Shown here piece by piece: positions 51,550 through 60,807 of a DNA stretch of 64,000 nt. The notes below the pieces were generated by a model. It did not search any database and was not told the DNA's origin. It saw only the letters and a list, made by a program, of their open reading frames with translations. Position numbers and translations under genes: made by a program. Every line of letters starts with the position of its first letter. Within the stretch, counting starts at the first letter, position 1. Source of the DNA: Alteraurantiacibacter hainanensis. Its GTDB lineage: Bacteria > Pseudomonadota > Alphaproteobacteria > Sphingomonadales > Sphingomonadaceae. The stretch is taken from assembly GCF_036321025.1 (NCBI RefSeq), contig NZ_JAZAPB010000001.1:1364001-1428000 (forward strand). The letters run 5' to 3'.

Positions 51550-52720
51550 CGGTTTCACCATTGCTTTCGCCGTCGCCCGGGGCGAATTCGGCTCTGATTT
51601 GTTCGAGAACATCGGGGGCTGTCTCCAGGAAGGGGCGCGGATTGACCGCGGTGTTGTTGATGCGCACTTCGAAATGCAGGTGCGGGCCGGTCGAACGGCC
51701 GGTGCTGCCGATCGCGCCGATCACGTCGCCGGCGGCAACCTGCGCGCCCACTTCGCTGTTGAAGCGGGACATGTGCGCATACCGTGTGACCAGGCCGGCG
51801 CCGTGGTCGATCTCCACGACCTTGCCGTAGCCCGACTTCCATCCCACGAAGGAAACGCGGCCGTGGGCGGCGGCGTGAATGGGGGAGCCGTGCGGCGCGC
51901 GGAAGTCCAGGCCGCGGTGCATGGCGGGGGTGCCGCGGAACGGGTCGCGGCGATAGCCGAAGCCCGAGGAAATCGAGTTCAGATCGGCCGGCATCACCTG
52001 CGGAATCTGGTTGAGCCCGCGTTCGAGCGCGCTCATCCGCGCCAGGCTGAGGCCAAGGCGTTCGAAGCGCGGGTCGAGCGAGCCGTCGCCCTCGGAAGCG
52101 AGGCTTTCCAGCGGGCCACCCATGGCGCTTTCGTTCGAGCGCAAAACGGCGCGCGGATCGAGGCCGAGCTGGCGGATGGCTTCCTCCGCGCGAGCGGAGC
52201 GGCGGTCTGCATAAAGGGTCAGGCGTTCGGCGAAGGCGAGCTGGCGGGCTTCCATGCGCGCCAGTCCTTCGGCTTCGGGGAAGACAGAGCGGATCATCGA
52301 GATGAGCTCCTCGCTCTCTCCCGACGAATCGGTGACCGTGTCGTTGGCATTGGACATGATGTCCTCGGGCAGCATCTCGACGATGCCATCCAGCATTTCC
52401 TGCCGCGCTTCGAGATCGGCGATGGTTGCCGCGATGTCGTCGGAATAGGCGGCAAACCGCTCTTCCGAGGTGCTGACCTTCGCTTCTCGCTCGAGCAGCG
52501 AGGCGCGCTCGCTGCTGGCCTGCCACTGGCTGATGCCCATGGCGGCAAGCGAAACGGCCCAGCCCAGTGCCACGGCGGCAACGGTACCCGCTGCCGCCAT
52601 CTGCATGCGCGTGGTGATGGTCAGGAAGCGAACCTGGCCCTGCGACCGCATGAAAAACTCGCGCTCCGGAAACCAGGAGCGCAGGCGGTCGATATATCCA
52701 CCCGTCGATTTGTGTCCCAA
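51542..52720 (-). CDS. M23 metallopeptidase paired with bactofilin
   Basis: 392 residues from TTG 52720, with GGGG five bases upstream; no ATG exists before residue 24, and ATG 52651 would remove a conserved RSWFPEREFFM segment. One membrane helix around residues 40-62 (AAAGTVAAVALGWAVSLAAMG), a long coiled-coil periplasmic region, then the M23 domain with intact zinc ligands: His268 and Asp272 in MHRGLDF, and His347 and His349 in PHLHFE. In relatives (BacA and LmdC in Hyphomonas, from memory), a bactofilin positions such an enzyme to shape the wall. Overlaps the bactofilin gene. Confidence 0.9.
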   Translation of the reverse strand: MGHKSTGGYIDRLRSWFPEREFFMRSQGQVRFLTITTRMQMAAAGTVAAVALGWAVSLAAMGISQWQASSERASLLEREAKVSTSEERFAAYSDDIAATIADLEARQEMLDGIVEMLPEDIMSNANDTVTDSSGESEELISMIRSVFPEAEGLARMEARQLAFAERLTLYADRRSARAEEAIRQLGLDPRAVLRSNESAMGGPLESLASEGDGSLDPRFERLGLSLARMSALERGLNQIPQVMPADLNSISSGFGYRRDPFRGTPAMHRGLDFRAPHGSPIHAAAHGRVSFVGWKSGYGKVVEIDHGAGLVTRYAHMSRFNSEVGAQVAAGDVIGAIGSTGRSTGPHLHFEVRINNTAVNPRPFLETAPDVLEQIRAEFAPGDGESNGETDV

Positions 52721-52962
52721 GACGACCCCGTCCAATTGCTTTGATTTATGTTGGAAAGGGATAACGGCGATGCCGCGCGCGTCGAGGCGGAATATTAACC
52801 TTCGGGGCAAGTTGAACCGATCGCGCGGTGAAGCGTTATATTCGGTGAAAAAAATTGTGAGGGCGCGGGAACAATCCGGCGAACCGGGGTTTGCAACGCC
52901 CCCTTTTCGCCTTTCCGCGATTCGTCCTGACAGCCACACGCACACATGATAGAGGCGCCAGC

Positions 52963-54237
52963 ATGACTACCGACACACTCGAAAAGACCGATTTCACGAC
53001 CCTCATCGAGGACTTGGCCGTGAAGGGCCGCGCAGCGCAGCGCAAGCTGGCCCGTGCGAGCGACGCCGAAAAGGCAGCCGGGCTGCGTGCCGCCGCCAAG
53101 GCCATCCGCAATAACGCCGCCGACATTCTCGCGGCCAATGCAAAGGACATGGATGCAGGGAAGGCGAACGGCCTCGCCCCGGCCATGCTCGACCGATTGA
53201 AGCTGGATGACGAGCGCCTGGAAGGCATCGCCTCCGCCATCGAGAACGTCGCCAGCCTGCCCGATCCGGTCGGCGAGGTCATCGACCGGCGCGATGCCCC
53301 CTCGGGCTTCGGGCTGGAGCGGGTCCGCATTCCTATCGGCCTGATCGGCATCATCTACGAAAGCCGTCCCAACGTCACCGCCGATGCGGCGGCGCTGTGC
53401 CTGCGTTCGGGCAACGCCGCGCTTCTTCGCGGCGGTAGCGAGGCAATTCATTCGAACCGTGCCCTCCACGCCGCCTTTGCCGAGGGACTGGAAGCCGCAG
53501 GGCTGCCTTCCGACGCCATCCAGCTGATGCCGACGCAGGACCGCGAGGCGGTCGGCGCCATGCTGAAGGCGGCAGGCCTGGTCGACATGATCGTGCCGCG
53601 CGGCGGCAAGGGCCTTGTCGCGCGGGTGCAGCAGGATGCGCGCGTGCCGGTGCTCGCCCACCTCGACGGCATCTGCCACACCTACATCCACTCCAAGGCC
53701 GATCCCGACATGGCGCGCGAAATCGCGGTGAACGCCAAGATGCGTCGCACCGGCATTTGCGGGGCGATGGAAACGCTGCTGATCGATGCGAACTTCGGCG
53801 AAGGCGAGAAGGTGCTGAAGGCCATCGCCGATGCGGGCTGCGAACTGCGCGGCGACGAGCGCGCGCAGAAGCTGGACAGCCGCGTGAAGCCAGCAACTGA
53901 CGAGGACTGGGACACCGAATATCTCGATGCCATCCTGTCGGTTGCGGTCGTCGACGATATCGACGCCGCGATGGAACATATCGCCGCGCATTCTTCCGGC
54001 CATACGGAGGCGATCATCACCGATGATGACGCGGCGGCACAGCGTTTCCTCAACGAAGTCGACAGCGCCATCGTGATGCACAACGCCTCCACCCAGTTCG
54101 CCGACGGCGGCGAATTCGGACTGGGCGCGGAAATCGGCATCGCCACCGGCCGCCTGCATGCACGCGGGCCGGTCGCGCTGGAGGGCCTGACGACTTACAA
54201 GTGGCAGGTACGCGGCAAGGGACAGGCCCGGCCATAG
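52963..54237 (+). CDS. proA: Gamma-glutamyl phosphate reductase
   Basis: 424 residues. Reduces gamma-glutamyl phosphate to glutamate semialdehyde in proline synthesis. N-terminal NADP domain with VRIPIGLIGIIYESRPNVT and CLRSGNAALLRGGSEA; VDMIVPRGGKGLVARVQ; HLDGICHTYIH; the catalytic Cys is in RRTGICGAMETLLID (near residue 265). The C-terminal NASTQFADGGEFGLGAEIGIAT is diagnostic. ATG 52963 is preceded by GAGG. It has its own upstream region of about 240 bases shared with the divergent M23 gene. proB is not in the window. Confidence 0.96.
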   Translation: MTTDTLEKTDFTTLIEDLAVKGRAAQRKLARASDAEKAAGLRAAAKAIRNNAADILAANAKDMDAGKANGLAPAMLDRLKLDDERLEGIASAIENVASLPDPVGEVIDRRDAPSGFGLERVRIPIGLIGIIYESRPNVTADAAALCLRSGNAALLRGGSEAIHSNRALHAAFAEGLEAAGLPSDAIQLMPTQDREAVGAMLKAAGLVDMIVPRGGKGLVARVQQDARVPVLAHLDGICHTYIHSKADPDMAREIAVNAKMRRTGICGAMETLLIDANFGEGEKVLKAIADAGCELRGDERAQKLDSRVKPATDEDWDTEYLDAILSVAVVDDIDAAMEHIAAHSSGHTEAIITDDDAAAQRFLNEVDSAIVMHNASTQFADGGEFGLGAEIGIATGRLHARGPVALEGLTTYKWQVRGKGQARP

Positions 54238-54261
54238 CCGAACAGGCAGGGGGAGGCGGAC

Positions 54262-55314
54262 ATGCGGTATAACCGGCTTGGCAATTCCGGACTGGTGGTT
54301 TCGGAACTGTGCCTCGGCACGATGACATTCGGTACCGCACCGTCCGCTTTCTTCCAGCACGACCTCGATCAGGCCGGCTCTACCGCCCTGCTGAAGCAGG
54401 CGCTGGATGCGGGGGTCAACTTTCTCGATACCGCCAACGTCTATTCGGCGGGGCAGAGCGAGCGATACGTCGGCCAGGCACTGCGCGACGTGGGCGTGGC
54501 GCGCGACCAGGTGGTGGTTGCGACCAAGGGCATGGGCCCGATGGGCGAGGGGCCGAACGATTCCGGCTATTCGCGCTATCACCTGCTGAACCAGGTCGAC
54601 GCCAGCCTGAAGCGCCTGCAACTCGACCACGTCGATCTCTACCAGATCCACGGGTGGGATCCGCATACACCCATGGAAGAGGGCCTGCGCGCGATGGAGG
54701 ACATCGTGCGGTCGGGCCGGGCGCGCTACATCGGCGTGTCGAACTGGGCGGCGTGGCAGATCGCCAAGGCGCTGGGCATCGCCGAGCGGCGCGGATGGGA
54801 CAAGTTTGTCTCCAACCAGGCGCTCTATGCCGTCACCGGTCGCGAACTGGAGCGCGAGCTGGTGCCGATGATGCTGTCCGAGGGACTGGGCCTGATGGTC
54901 TGGAGCCCGCTTCTCGGCGGCCTCCTGTCAGGCAAGTACGATTTCGGTGACGATGGCGATGTCAGCGGAGAGGGGCGCCGCGCCAAGCTGGATTTTCCCA
55001 AGGCCGACAAGCACCTGGCGGCACGCGCCGTAGAGGCGATGCGACCGATGGCCGAGCGTCACGAGGTCAGCGTTCCCGCGATAGCCCTCGCATGGCTGCT
55101 CCATCAGAAAGTAACCACGTCGGTTATTATCGGGGCAAAGCGCAGGGAGCAACTGGCACAAAACCTGGCAGCCACCGATATCGAGCTTTCCTCGGACGAG
55201 CTGGCCACGCTGAATGAAATCGGCATGCTCGACGATGAATATCCGGCCTGGGCGCTCAAGTCGCAGGAGAATCGCCACGGCTTCCGCGTTTCGCCGCGCC
55301 GCGCCGCCAGCTGA
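54262..55314 (+). CDS. Aldo/keto reductase
   Basis: 350 residues, NADPH-dependent TIM-barrel reductase. Catalytic tetrad segments: LDTANVYSAGQSE (Asp and Tyr), VVATKGMGP (Lys), LYQIHGWD (His). FVSNQALYAVTGRELERE, MVWSPLLGGLLSGKYD and TTSVIIGAKRREQLAQNLAA are family features of the AKR11/12-like branch. Strong ribosome-binding GGGGGAGG ten bases upstream of ATG 54262. Its TGA shares a base with the nadD ATG. Substrate unknown. Confidence 0.93.
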   Translation: MRYNRLGNSGLVVSELCLGTMTFGTAPSAFFQHDLDQAGSTALLKQALDAGVNFLDTANVYSAGQSERYVGQALRDVGVARDQVVVATKGMGPMGEGPNDSGYSRYHLLNQVDASLKRLQLDHVDLYQIHGWDPHTPMEEGLRAMEDIVRSGRARYIGVSNWAAWQIAKALGIAERRGWDKFVSNQALYAVTGRELERELVPMMLSEGLGLMVWSPLLGGLLSGKYDFGDDGDVSGEGRRAKLDFPKADKHLAARAVEAMRPMAERHEVSVPAIALAWLLHQKVTTSVIIGAKRREQLAQNLAATDIELSSDELATLNEIGMLDDEYPAWALKSQENRHGFRVSPRRAAS

Positions 55315-55985
55315 TGGGCCGAAGCCTTACCGGCCTGCTGGGCGGCAGCTTCAACCCTGCCCACGGCGGCCATCGCCGCATCACCCTGTTTGCGATCGCC
55401 GCCCTGGGGCTGGACGAGGTGTGGTGGATGGTTTCCCCCGGCAACCCGCTCAAGCCCAGGGCGGGCATGGCGCCGCTGGCGGCACGGGTACGATCGGCCC
55501 AGGCGATGGCCCGGCGCGCACCGATCCGGGTCACCGCCATCGAGCGCGAACTCGGCACCCGCTACACCGTCGACACCCTGCGCGCCCTCAAGCGCCGCTA
55601 TCCACGACGCAATTTCGTCTGGCTGATGGGGTCCGACAACCTGGCCCAATTCCACAGGTGGAAGGACTGGCGGCAGATTGCGCGGGAAATGCCCATTGCC
55701 GTTATCGCCCGGCCCGGGTATGATGATATTGCCCTTGCGAGCCCCGCAAAGGCCTGGCTGCGACGTTACCGGTTACCCGCAGCCGGATTACGCAACCGGG
55801 GCGAATGGAGCGCTCCCGCGCTGACAGAGCTGCGTTTCGATCCCGATCCGCGTTCGGCTACACAAATACGCCGGGCGGATCCTCACTGGGCAGACGACCT
55901 TGACGGGCCAGCTCCCCGGGACCAGATAACGCATTCCCTCATACACGAAGACGGCCGGGAAGCCGGCAGGAGGGCGGACGCGTGA
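55314..55985 (+). CDS. nadD: Nicotinate-nucleotide adenylyltransferase
   Basis: 223 residues. Adenylates nicotinate mononucleotide in NAD synthesis. ATP-site motif LLGGSFNPAHGGHRRITLF near the N-terminus (the HxGH-like region), WWMVSPGNPLKP, FVWLMGSDNLAQFHRWKDW, and the C-terminal RSATQIRRADP corresponding to the ISSTxIR motif. Start ATG 55314 overlaps the previous stop by one base. It begins the nadD-rsfS-rlmH-envC-ctpA order that is common in alphaproteobacteria. Confidence 0.94.
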   Translation: MGRSLTGLLGGSFNPAHGGHRRITLFAIAALGLDEVWWMVSPGNPLKPRAGMAPLAARVRSAQAMARRAPIRVTAIERELGTRYTVDTLRALKRRYPRRNFVWLMGSDNLAQFHRWKDWRQIAREMPIAVIARPGYDDIALASPAKAWLRRYRLPAAGLRNRGEWSAPALTELRFDPDPRSATQIRRADPHWADDLDGPAPRDQITHSLIHEDGREAGRRADA

Positions 55986-56044
55986 GGCATCCGGCCCGGA
56001 ACGCTTTCGTCCATCACCCCTTATACGGAGCATGACCTTTCGCG

Positions 56045-56509
56045 ATGACACCTGCCAATACTGGAACGCCTGCGCGTTCCGCCGAACACGGCAACAGCAC
56101 CGCAACAGCCACCATCATCTCCATGTCTGATTCTGAAACCACCATCGCCGCCGAACCCGGCTCTCTACACGCCATGATCCTTCAGCAGCTGGACGACGAC
56201 CAGGCACAGGAAATCGTTTCCATCCCGCTCGAAGGCAAGAGCTCCATCGCCGATCACATGGTCGTCGCCTCGGGTCGCTCGACCCGCCAGGTTGCCGCCA
56301 TGGCGAACAAGCTGGCGGAGAAGCTGAAGCAGGCCGGAGAACCCAGCCCGCGTATCGAGGGCCTTCCGGCAGCCGACTGGGTGCTGATCGACGCTGGCGA
56401 CGTGGTCGTCCACCTGTTCCGTCCGGAAGTCCGCAGCTTCTACAACCTCGAGAGGATGTGGGGCTTCGGCGAGGACGGCGAGAAGAAGGTGCAGACCGGC
56501 ACCGCCTAG
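56045..56509 (+). CDS. rsfS: Ribosomal silencing factor RsfS
   Basis: 154 residues, of which about 26-135 are the RsfS (Iojap) domain that binds ribosomal protein L14 and blocks subunit joining under starvation. The domain starts with HAMILQQLDDDQAQEIVSI and includes SSIADHMVVASGRSTRQVAAMANKLAEKLK, WVLIDAGDVVVHLFRPEVRSFYNLERMW. The N-terminal 25 residues are low-complexity, and the start could instead be ATG 56123. Follows nadD by 59 bases and precedes rlmH by 111 bases. Confidence 0.93.
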   Translation: MTPANTGTPARSAEHGNSTATATIISMSDSETTIAAEPGSLHAMILQQLDDDQAQEIVSIPLEGKSSIADHMVVASGRSTRQVAAMANKLAEKLKQAGEPSPRIEGLPAADWVLIDAGDVVVHLFRPEVRSFYNLERMWGFGEDGEKKVQTGTA

Positions 56510-56620
56510 GTTGATCTGCGCTTGCGCCTCGGCGCGAGCGCTCTCGCCAGACGCGCAGGCAAGCTGCGGGCGGCCGTTCGGCCTTGCGGTCCGCTTGCCG
56601 TGGCCCGATAGGGCTTTCTC

Positions 56621-57043
56621 ATGATGTTGCATGTCATCGCTCGCGGGAAAATTGCCCGTTCCCCCGAGGAAGAGCTGGTCGAACGCTATGCCAAGCGCAT
56701 CCAGTGGCCACTGAAGCTGACTGAGCTTCCCGAAACTGGCGGACAAATTCCTGATCCTCAGACTCCCTTCCGGACCGTGTTGCTCGATGAAAGGGGCAAG
56801 GATCTGGGTTCGGAAGACTTCGCGAAAATCCTTGAACGCTGGCGGGACGACGGCATGCGCGAATGTCGCTTCGTGATCGGCGCCGCAGACGGCCACTCGC
56901 GGCAGGAGCGGGACGAGGCAGACCTTCTCATTGCGTTCGGAAAGGCCACCTGGCCTCACCTGCTGGCCCGCGCCATGCTGATGGAGCAGCTCTTCCGCGC
57001 CACCAGCATTCTTGCAGGCCATCCCTATCATCGGGCAGGGTAA
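56621..57043 (+). CDS. rlmH: 23S rRNA pseudouridine-1915 N3-methyltransferase
   Basis: 140 residues, a small SPOUT-class methyltransferase acting on pseudouridine 1915 of 70S ribosomes. VLLDERGKDLGSEDFAKIL, FVIGAADGHSRQERDEADLLIAFG and the C-terminal knot LLARAMLMEQLFRATSILAGHPYHR are diagnostic. Two consecutive ATG codons at 56621; either may be used. Next gene begins seven bases after the stop, so co-transcription with the EnvC-like gene is likely. Confidence 0.95.
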   Translation: MMLHVIARGKIARSPEEELVERYAKRIQWPLKLTELPETGGQIPDPQTPFRTVLLDERGKDLGSEDFAKILERWRDDGMRECRFVIGAADGHSRQERDEADLLIAFGKATWPHLLARAMLMEQLFRATSILAGHPYHRAG

Positions 57044-57049
57044 CAGCAG

Positions 57050-58255
57050 ATGCATCGCACCATCCTTCTCCTGGGCTCCCTGGCCTTTTGCGCCGCGGCG
57101 GCTTTCGCCCAGCGCGCCCCTGTGGCGGACGGTTCCGAGCAGATGCGGGCGGAGCTGGCGGAGGCCCTTGCCGAGCGCGAGAATGCCGAGGCGCGCAGCC
57201 AGCGGTTCGAGGAAGAGGCGGAGGCTGCCCAGAACGCCGCCGAGCGCGCCGCCCGTCAGGCCGCAGCCCTTGCCGCCCGTATCCAGCAGGCCGAATCTGG
57301 TATCATCGCCGCGCAGGCCCGCATCGCCATGATCGACCGCGAGCGCGCGCAGATGCGTGAAACGCTGGGGCGCGAGCAGCAGCCGGTCGTGGAGCTGACC
57401 GCCGCCCTCCAACAGTTTTCGCGCCGCCCGCTGGCGCTTTCGATCATGCAGCCAGGTTCCGTGAAGGACGTGGTCTATCTGCGTGCCATGCTGCACGACA
57501 CCGTGCCCGAGGTGCGCGCGGACACGCGGGAACTGCGAAACCGCATCGAGCGCAGCCGCGAATTGCGCAGGGAGGCCCTGGCGGCGGCGCAGGTGCTTCA
57601 GGCCGAGGAAGCGACGCTGGCTGAGCGGCGTGATGCGCTTGCCGATATCGAAACGCGCCAGCGCCTCGCCGCGCGAGCTGCAGGCGGGTCCGCCAGTCGC
57701 GAGGCAGACCGGGCTCTCGCCCTTGCCGAGGACGTTCGCGATCTCGACGGACTGCTGACCGAACTCGACCGATCCGCCCAGCTTCGCCAGAGCCTTGCCG
57801 CGCTGCCGGGGCCGCGTCTGCGCCCTGCCCGACCCGAAGGTGCGCAATCGGCCGCGGTGCGTGCGCCGGACGAACCTGCGCAGGCTGCCGGTGCGCCCTC
57901 GCCCTACATTCTTCCGGTGACCGGACGCACACTGACCGGCTTCGGCGCGCCGCAGGCCTCCGGGCCGAGCCAGGGCCTTACCCTTGCCCCCATTCCCGGA
58001 GCGCAGGTCGTGGCCCCGGCGGCGGGGCGAATCGCCTTCGCCGGGCCCTATCAGGGCTATGGCAATATCGTGATTATCGAGCACGGCGACGGCTGGACCA
58101 GCCTCCTCACAGGTCTGGCGCGCAGCAACGTCGATGTAGGGCAGACGGTCGGAAGCGGCGCCCCGCTGGGCAAGGCTGGTCCCGCGAACCCCAGCATAAC
58201 CTTGGAATTACGCCACAATGGCGATCCCGTGAACCCGCTGCGCCACACCGGGTAA
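57050..58255 (+). CDS. EnvC-like murein hydrolase activator with degenerate LytM domain
   Basis: 401 residues. Signal peptide (cleavage near AAAFAQ), a long coiled coil (about 25-240), and a C-terminal LytM/M23 domain (about 285-400). The M23 metal residues are missing: the usual HxGxD position reads SQGLTLAP, and the usual HLHFE reads ITLELRHNG. It is therefore probably not an enzyme but an activator of periplasmic amidases during septum splitting, like EnvC. Lies between rlmH and ctpA, as in many alphaproteobacteria. Confidence 0.9.
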   Translation: MHRTILLLGSLAFCAAAAFAQRAPVADGSEQMRAELAEALAERENAEARSQRFEEEAEAAQNAAERAARQAAALAARIQQAESGIIAAQARIAMIDRERAQMRETLGREQQPVVELTAALQQFSRRPLALSIMQPGSVKDVVYLRAMLHDTVPEVRADTRELRNRIERSRELRREALAAAQVLQAEEATLAERRDALADIETRQRLAARAAGGSASREADRALALAEDVRDLDGLLTELDRSAQLRQSLAALPGPRLRPARPEGAQSAAVRAPDEPAQAAGAPSPYILPVTGRTLTGFGAPQASGPSQGLTLAPIPGAQVVAPAAGRIAFAGPYQGYGNIVIIEHGDGWTSLLTGLARSNVDVGQTVGSGAPLGKAGPANPSITLELRHNGDPVNPLRHTG

Positions 58256-58365
58256 CGGCTGGGAAATTCCCGTTTCGGGGCGGTGTTTTCGCCTCATCTG
58301 GCGTTAAGCCCGCCTATGCGATAAATGAAACATGGGACTACCTCCGTGCCGAGGACGCTGAATAT

Positions 58366-59703
58366 ATGAACTTTGCATCCGCCATCCGCGCCGCCGCATT
58401 GTGTACGGCTGTCGCGCTCGTGCCCGCCACCACTGCCGCGATCGCGCAGGTGGAAGGGCGCGCCTCTCCCGAATTCGCCAAGCTTTTCGCCACTTACCAG
58501 CGGATCAAGGCGAGCTACGTGGAGCCGGTGGATGATGAAACGCTGATCCGCGGCGCGATCGACGGCATGCTTGCCTCGCTCGATCCGCACTCGGCCTATC
58601 TCGACGGCCCTGCGCTGGAACGCCTGACGACCATGATCGACGGCAATTACCAGGGGTTGGGCATCTCGGTGCAGATGGAAGACGGCGCCGTGAAGGTGGT
58701 GTCGCCCTTCCGCGGCAGTCCCGCGGAAAGTGCCGGCATCAAGGCCGGCGACTACATCACCCACATCAACGGCGGCCTGATCTACGGCCAGGAACTGAAC
58801 GACGCGGTTGCCCAGATGCGCGGCCCTGCCGGGACCAATATCGAGGTGACGATCTTCCGCCCGGGACGCGAGGACAGCTTCGACGTCACCGTGACGCGCG
58901 GCGTGATCGAGCTTGAGCCGGTGACCTGGGAACTGATGGACGGCAATGTCGGCCACATCAGCGTCAACGAGTTTTCCGCCGACGTCGGCGCCGACGTGCG
59001 CAAGGGTCTGCGCGAATTGCAGGAGCAGGCGACCGGTCGCCTGACCGGCCTGGTTCTCGACCTGCGCCGCAACCCGGGCGGTTCGCTGGACGAAGCCGTC
59101 GCCCTTTCCGACCTGTTCCTTGCCGAGGGGCAGATCGTGTCGCAGCGCGGCCGCTCGCGCCGCGAGACCATCTACTACGATGCCGAGACCGTCTATCGCG
59201 GCGATGTCGCGCCCGGCCTGCCGATCATCGTGCTGATCGACGAAGGCTCGGCCTCCGCCAGCGAGATCGTCGCGGGCGCGCTTCAGGATCACCGCCGCGC
59301 GCTGGTGATGGGAGAGCGCAGCTTTGGCAAGGGCAGCGTGCAGACGCTCCTGCCGCTCAGCAGCGATGCCGCGCTCAAGCTGACGACCGCGCGTTATTAC
59401 ACGCCCTCGGGCCGCAGCGTGCAGGAAGGCGGGATCGAGCCGGATATCCGCGTGCCCCAGCTTTCGGATCCCGATGCCGAGCGTCGCCAGCGCCTGGCGC
59501 TGCGCGAGAGCGACCTTCGCGGACACCTGGTCGGCGAGATCGGTGCGGAAGACGAGAATCTCGAGCGCGACCGCCTCGACGATCCGCGTTTCCAGCTCAC
59601 CGCGGCGGAGCTCGAGGAGATGGGCGTCGAAGACTTCCAGCTCGACTATGCCGTGCGCACGCTGCGTCGCACCTCGGGCGTGAACCTCGCGGCGCGCCAG
59701 TAG
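58366..59703 (+). CDS. ctpA: S41 family C-terminal processing protease
   Basis: 445 residues. Signal peptide (cleavage near AAIAQV), short helical region, PDZ domain (about 85-170) with YQGLGISVQMEDGAVKVVSP and AGIKAGDYITHINGG, then the S41 protease domain. The catalytic Ser is in DEGSASASEIVAGAL and the Lys in RSFGKGSVQTL. Such proteases trim periplasmic proteins, often with a peptidoglycan role. An S41 gene downstream of an EnvC homologue is a common layout. A gap of about 110 bases before the ATG may hold a promoter. Confidence 0.94.
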   Translation: MNFASAIRAAALCTAVALVPATTAAIAQVEGRASPEFAKLFATYQRIKASYVEPVDDETLIRGAIDGMLASLDPHSAYLDGPALERLTTMIDGNYQGLGISVQMEDGAVKVVSPFRGSPAESAGIKAGDYITHINGGLIYGQELNDAVAQMRGPAGTNIEVTIFRPGREDSFDVTVTRGVIELEPVTWELMDGNVGHISVNEFSADVGADVRKGLRELQEQATGRLTGLVLDLRRNPGGSLDEAVALSDLFLAEGQIVSQRGRSRRETIYYDAETVYRGDVAPGLPIIVLIDEGSASASEIVAGALQDHRRALVMGERSFGKGSVQTLLPLSSDAALKLTTARYYTPSGRSVQEGGIEPDIRVPQLSDPDAERRQRLALRESDLRGHLVGEIGAEDENLERDRLDDPRFQLTAAELEEMGVEDFQLDYAVRTLRRTSGVNLAARQ

Positions 59704-59763
59704 CGCGCACCGGGTCAGCCAAGCCCTTCGACAAGGCGGGAACGAGCGGTTAGGAAGCGATTG

Positions 59764-60219
59764 ATGAATCGCACCCTTCCCATGTCCGACCGTTTGGCAC
59801 AGCGCCTTGCGCTGGCCATTCCCGCAGTGCTGCTTGCCGGCGCCTATATCTCCGAATACGGCTTCGGCCTGTTTCCGTGCGAGCTGTGCTGGTGGCAGCG
59901 CTACCCGCATTTCGCGGCGGTCGGCCTTGCGCTCCTGTCTACCGTCGCCGGTCCGAAACGGCTCTGGATCGGATTGGCTGGGCTGGCAATTGCGGTATCG
60001 GGCCTGATCGGGGTCTTTCATGCGGGCGTGGAGTACGGCTGGTGGGAAAGCCCGCTGGGCTGCACCGTCAGCGACCCCTTCTCGCTGGATTTCGTCCGCT
60101 GCGACGAGGCGGCATGGACATTCCTGGGCATCTCGCTGGCTGGCTGGAACGCGCTGCTTTCCATCGGCGGCGCAATCGCCATATGGGTATTGCTGCTGGC
60201 CAAGGAGAAGACCGCATGA
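59764..60219 (+). CDS. dsbB: Disulfide bond formation protein B-like
   Basis: 151 residues, four transmembrane helices. It passes electrons from DsbA to quinones. The first redox pair is in the periplasmic loop FPCELCWWQRYPHF (Cys-x-x-Cys near residue 38-41). The second pair is in PLGCTVSDPFSLDFVRCDEAAW (near 100-116). Compared with E. coli DsbB the protein is shorter, the usual form in sphingomonads (sometimes called DsbI). ATG 59764 chosen over TTG 59761. Stop overlaps the coq7 ATG by four bases. Confidence 0.9.
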   Translation: MNRTLPMSDRLAQRLALAIPAVLLAGAYISEYGFGLFPCELCWWQRYPHFAAVGLALLSTVAGPKRLWIGLAGLAIAVSGLIGVFHAGVEYGWWESPLGCTVSDPFSLDFVRCDEAAWTFLGISLAGWNALLSIGGAIAIWVLLLAKEKTA

Positions 60220-60734
60220 CCAAGGACCGTTCCGTGATGATCCGCGTCGATCAGGCGGGCGAGTTCGGTGCCACCCGCATCTATGCCGGGCAACTGGCGG
60301 TGATGGGTGATCGCGGTCCTCATTCGGCGGAAATTCGCGGCATGGCCGAGCAGGAAGCAGGCCACCGCGCGGAATTCGATGCACTGCTGGCCAAGCGCGG
60401 CGTTCGCCCCACCGCGCTGCAGCCGTTCTGGAACGTTGCGGGCTACGCCCTTGGCGTCGGCACCGCCCTGCTGGGGCCCGAAGCCGCCATGGCGTGCACC
60501 GCGGCGGTCGAGACCGAGATCGACAAGCACTATTCCCGCCAGCTGGACGAGCTGGAGCGCGACGGCGACGACCCCGAGCTTGCCGACATGATCCACCGCT
60601 TCCGCGAGGACGAGCGCGAGCATCGCGACGCGGCGCTGGCGTCGGGCGCGGAAAAGGCGCCGGGCTATCCGCTGCTGTCGGCAGCGATCCGGCTGGGATG
60701 CAAGGCCGCCATCCGCATTTCCGAGAAGATCTGA
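60216..60734 (+). CDS. coq7: Demethoxyubiquinone hydroxylase, Coq7 type
   Basis: 172 residues. Di-iron monooxygenase that performs the last hydroxylation of the ubiquinone ring. Iron ligands are in RVDQAGEFGATRIYAGQLA, EQEAGHRAEFDALL, and the second half repeat with EIDKHYSRQLDELE and FREDEREHRDAAL. This Coq7-type enzyme is oxygen-dependent and typical of alphaproteobacteria. Overlaps dsbB by four bases (ATGA). The symbol ubiF is sometimes used for unrelated enzymes; coq7 is preferred. Confidence 0.93.
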   Translation: MTKDRSVMIRVDQAGEFGATRIYAGQLAVMGDRGPHSAEIRGMAEQEAGHRAEFDALLAKRGVRPTALQPFWNVAGYALGVGTALLGPEAAMACTAAVETEIDKHYSRQLDELERDGDDPELADMIHRFREDEREHRDAALASGAEKAPGYPLLSAAIRLGCKAAIRISEKI

Positions 60735-60807
60735 AACATTGCCTCTTCATCATGCGTTCAACACCGTGCGCGCCAAATGCGCGAGACACGAAATACGAGG
60801 TTCCACG

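Noticed and set aside
52795..54666. Long minus-strand frame opposite proA
   Set aside because: proA is unmistakable and the frame has no domain; it is a codon-bias artefact.
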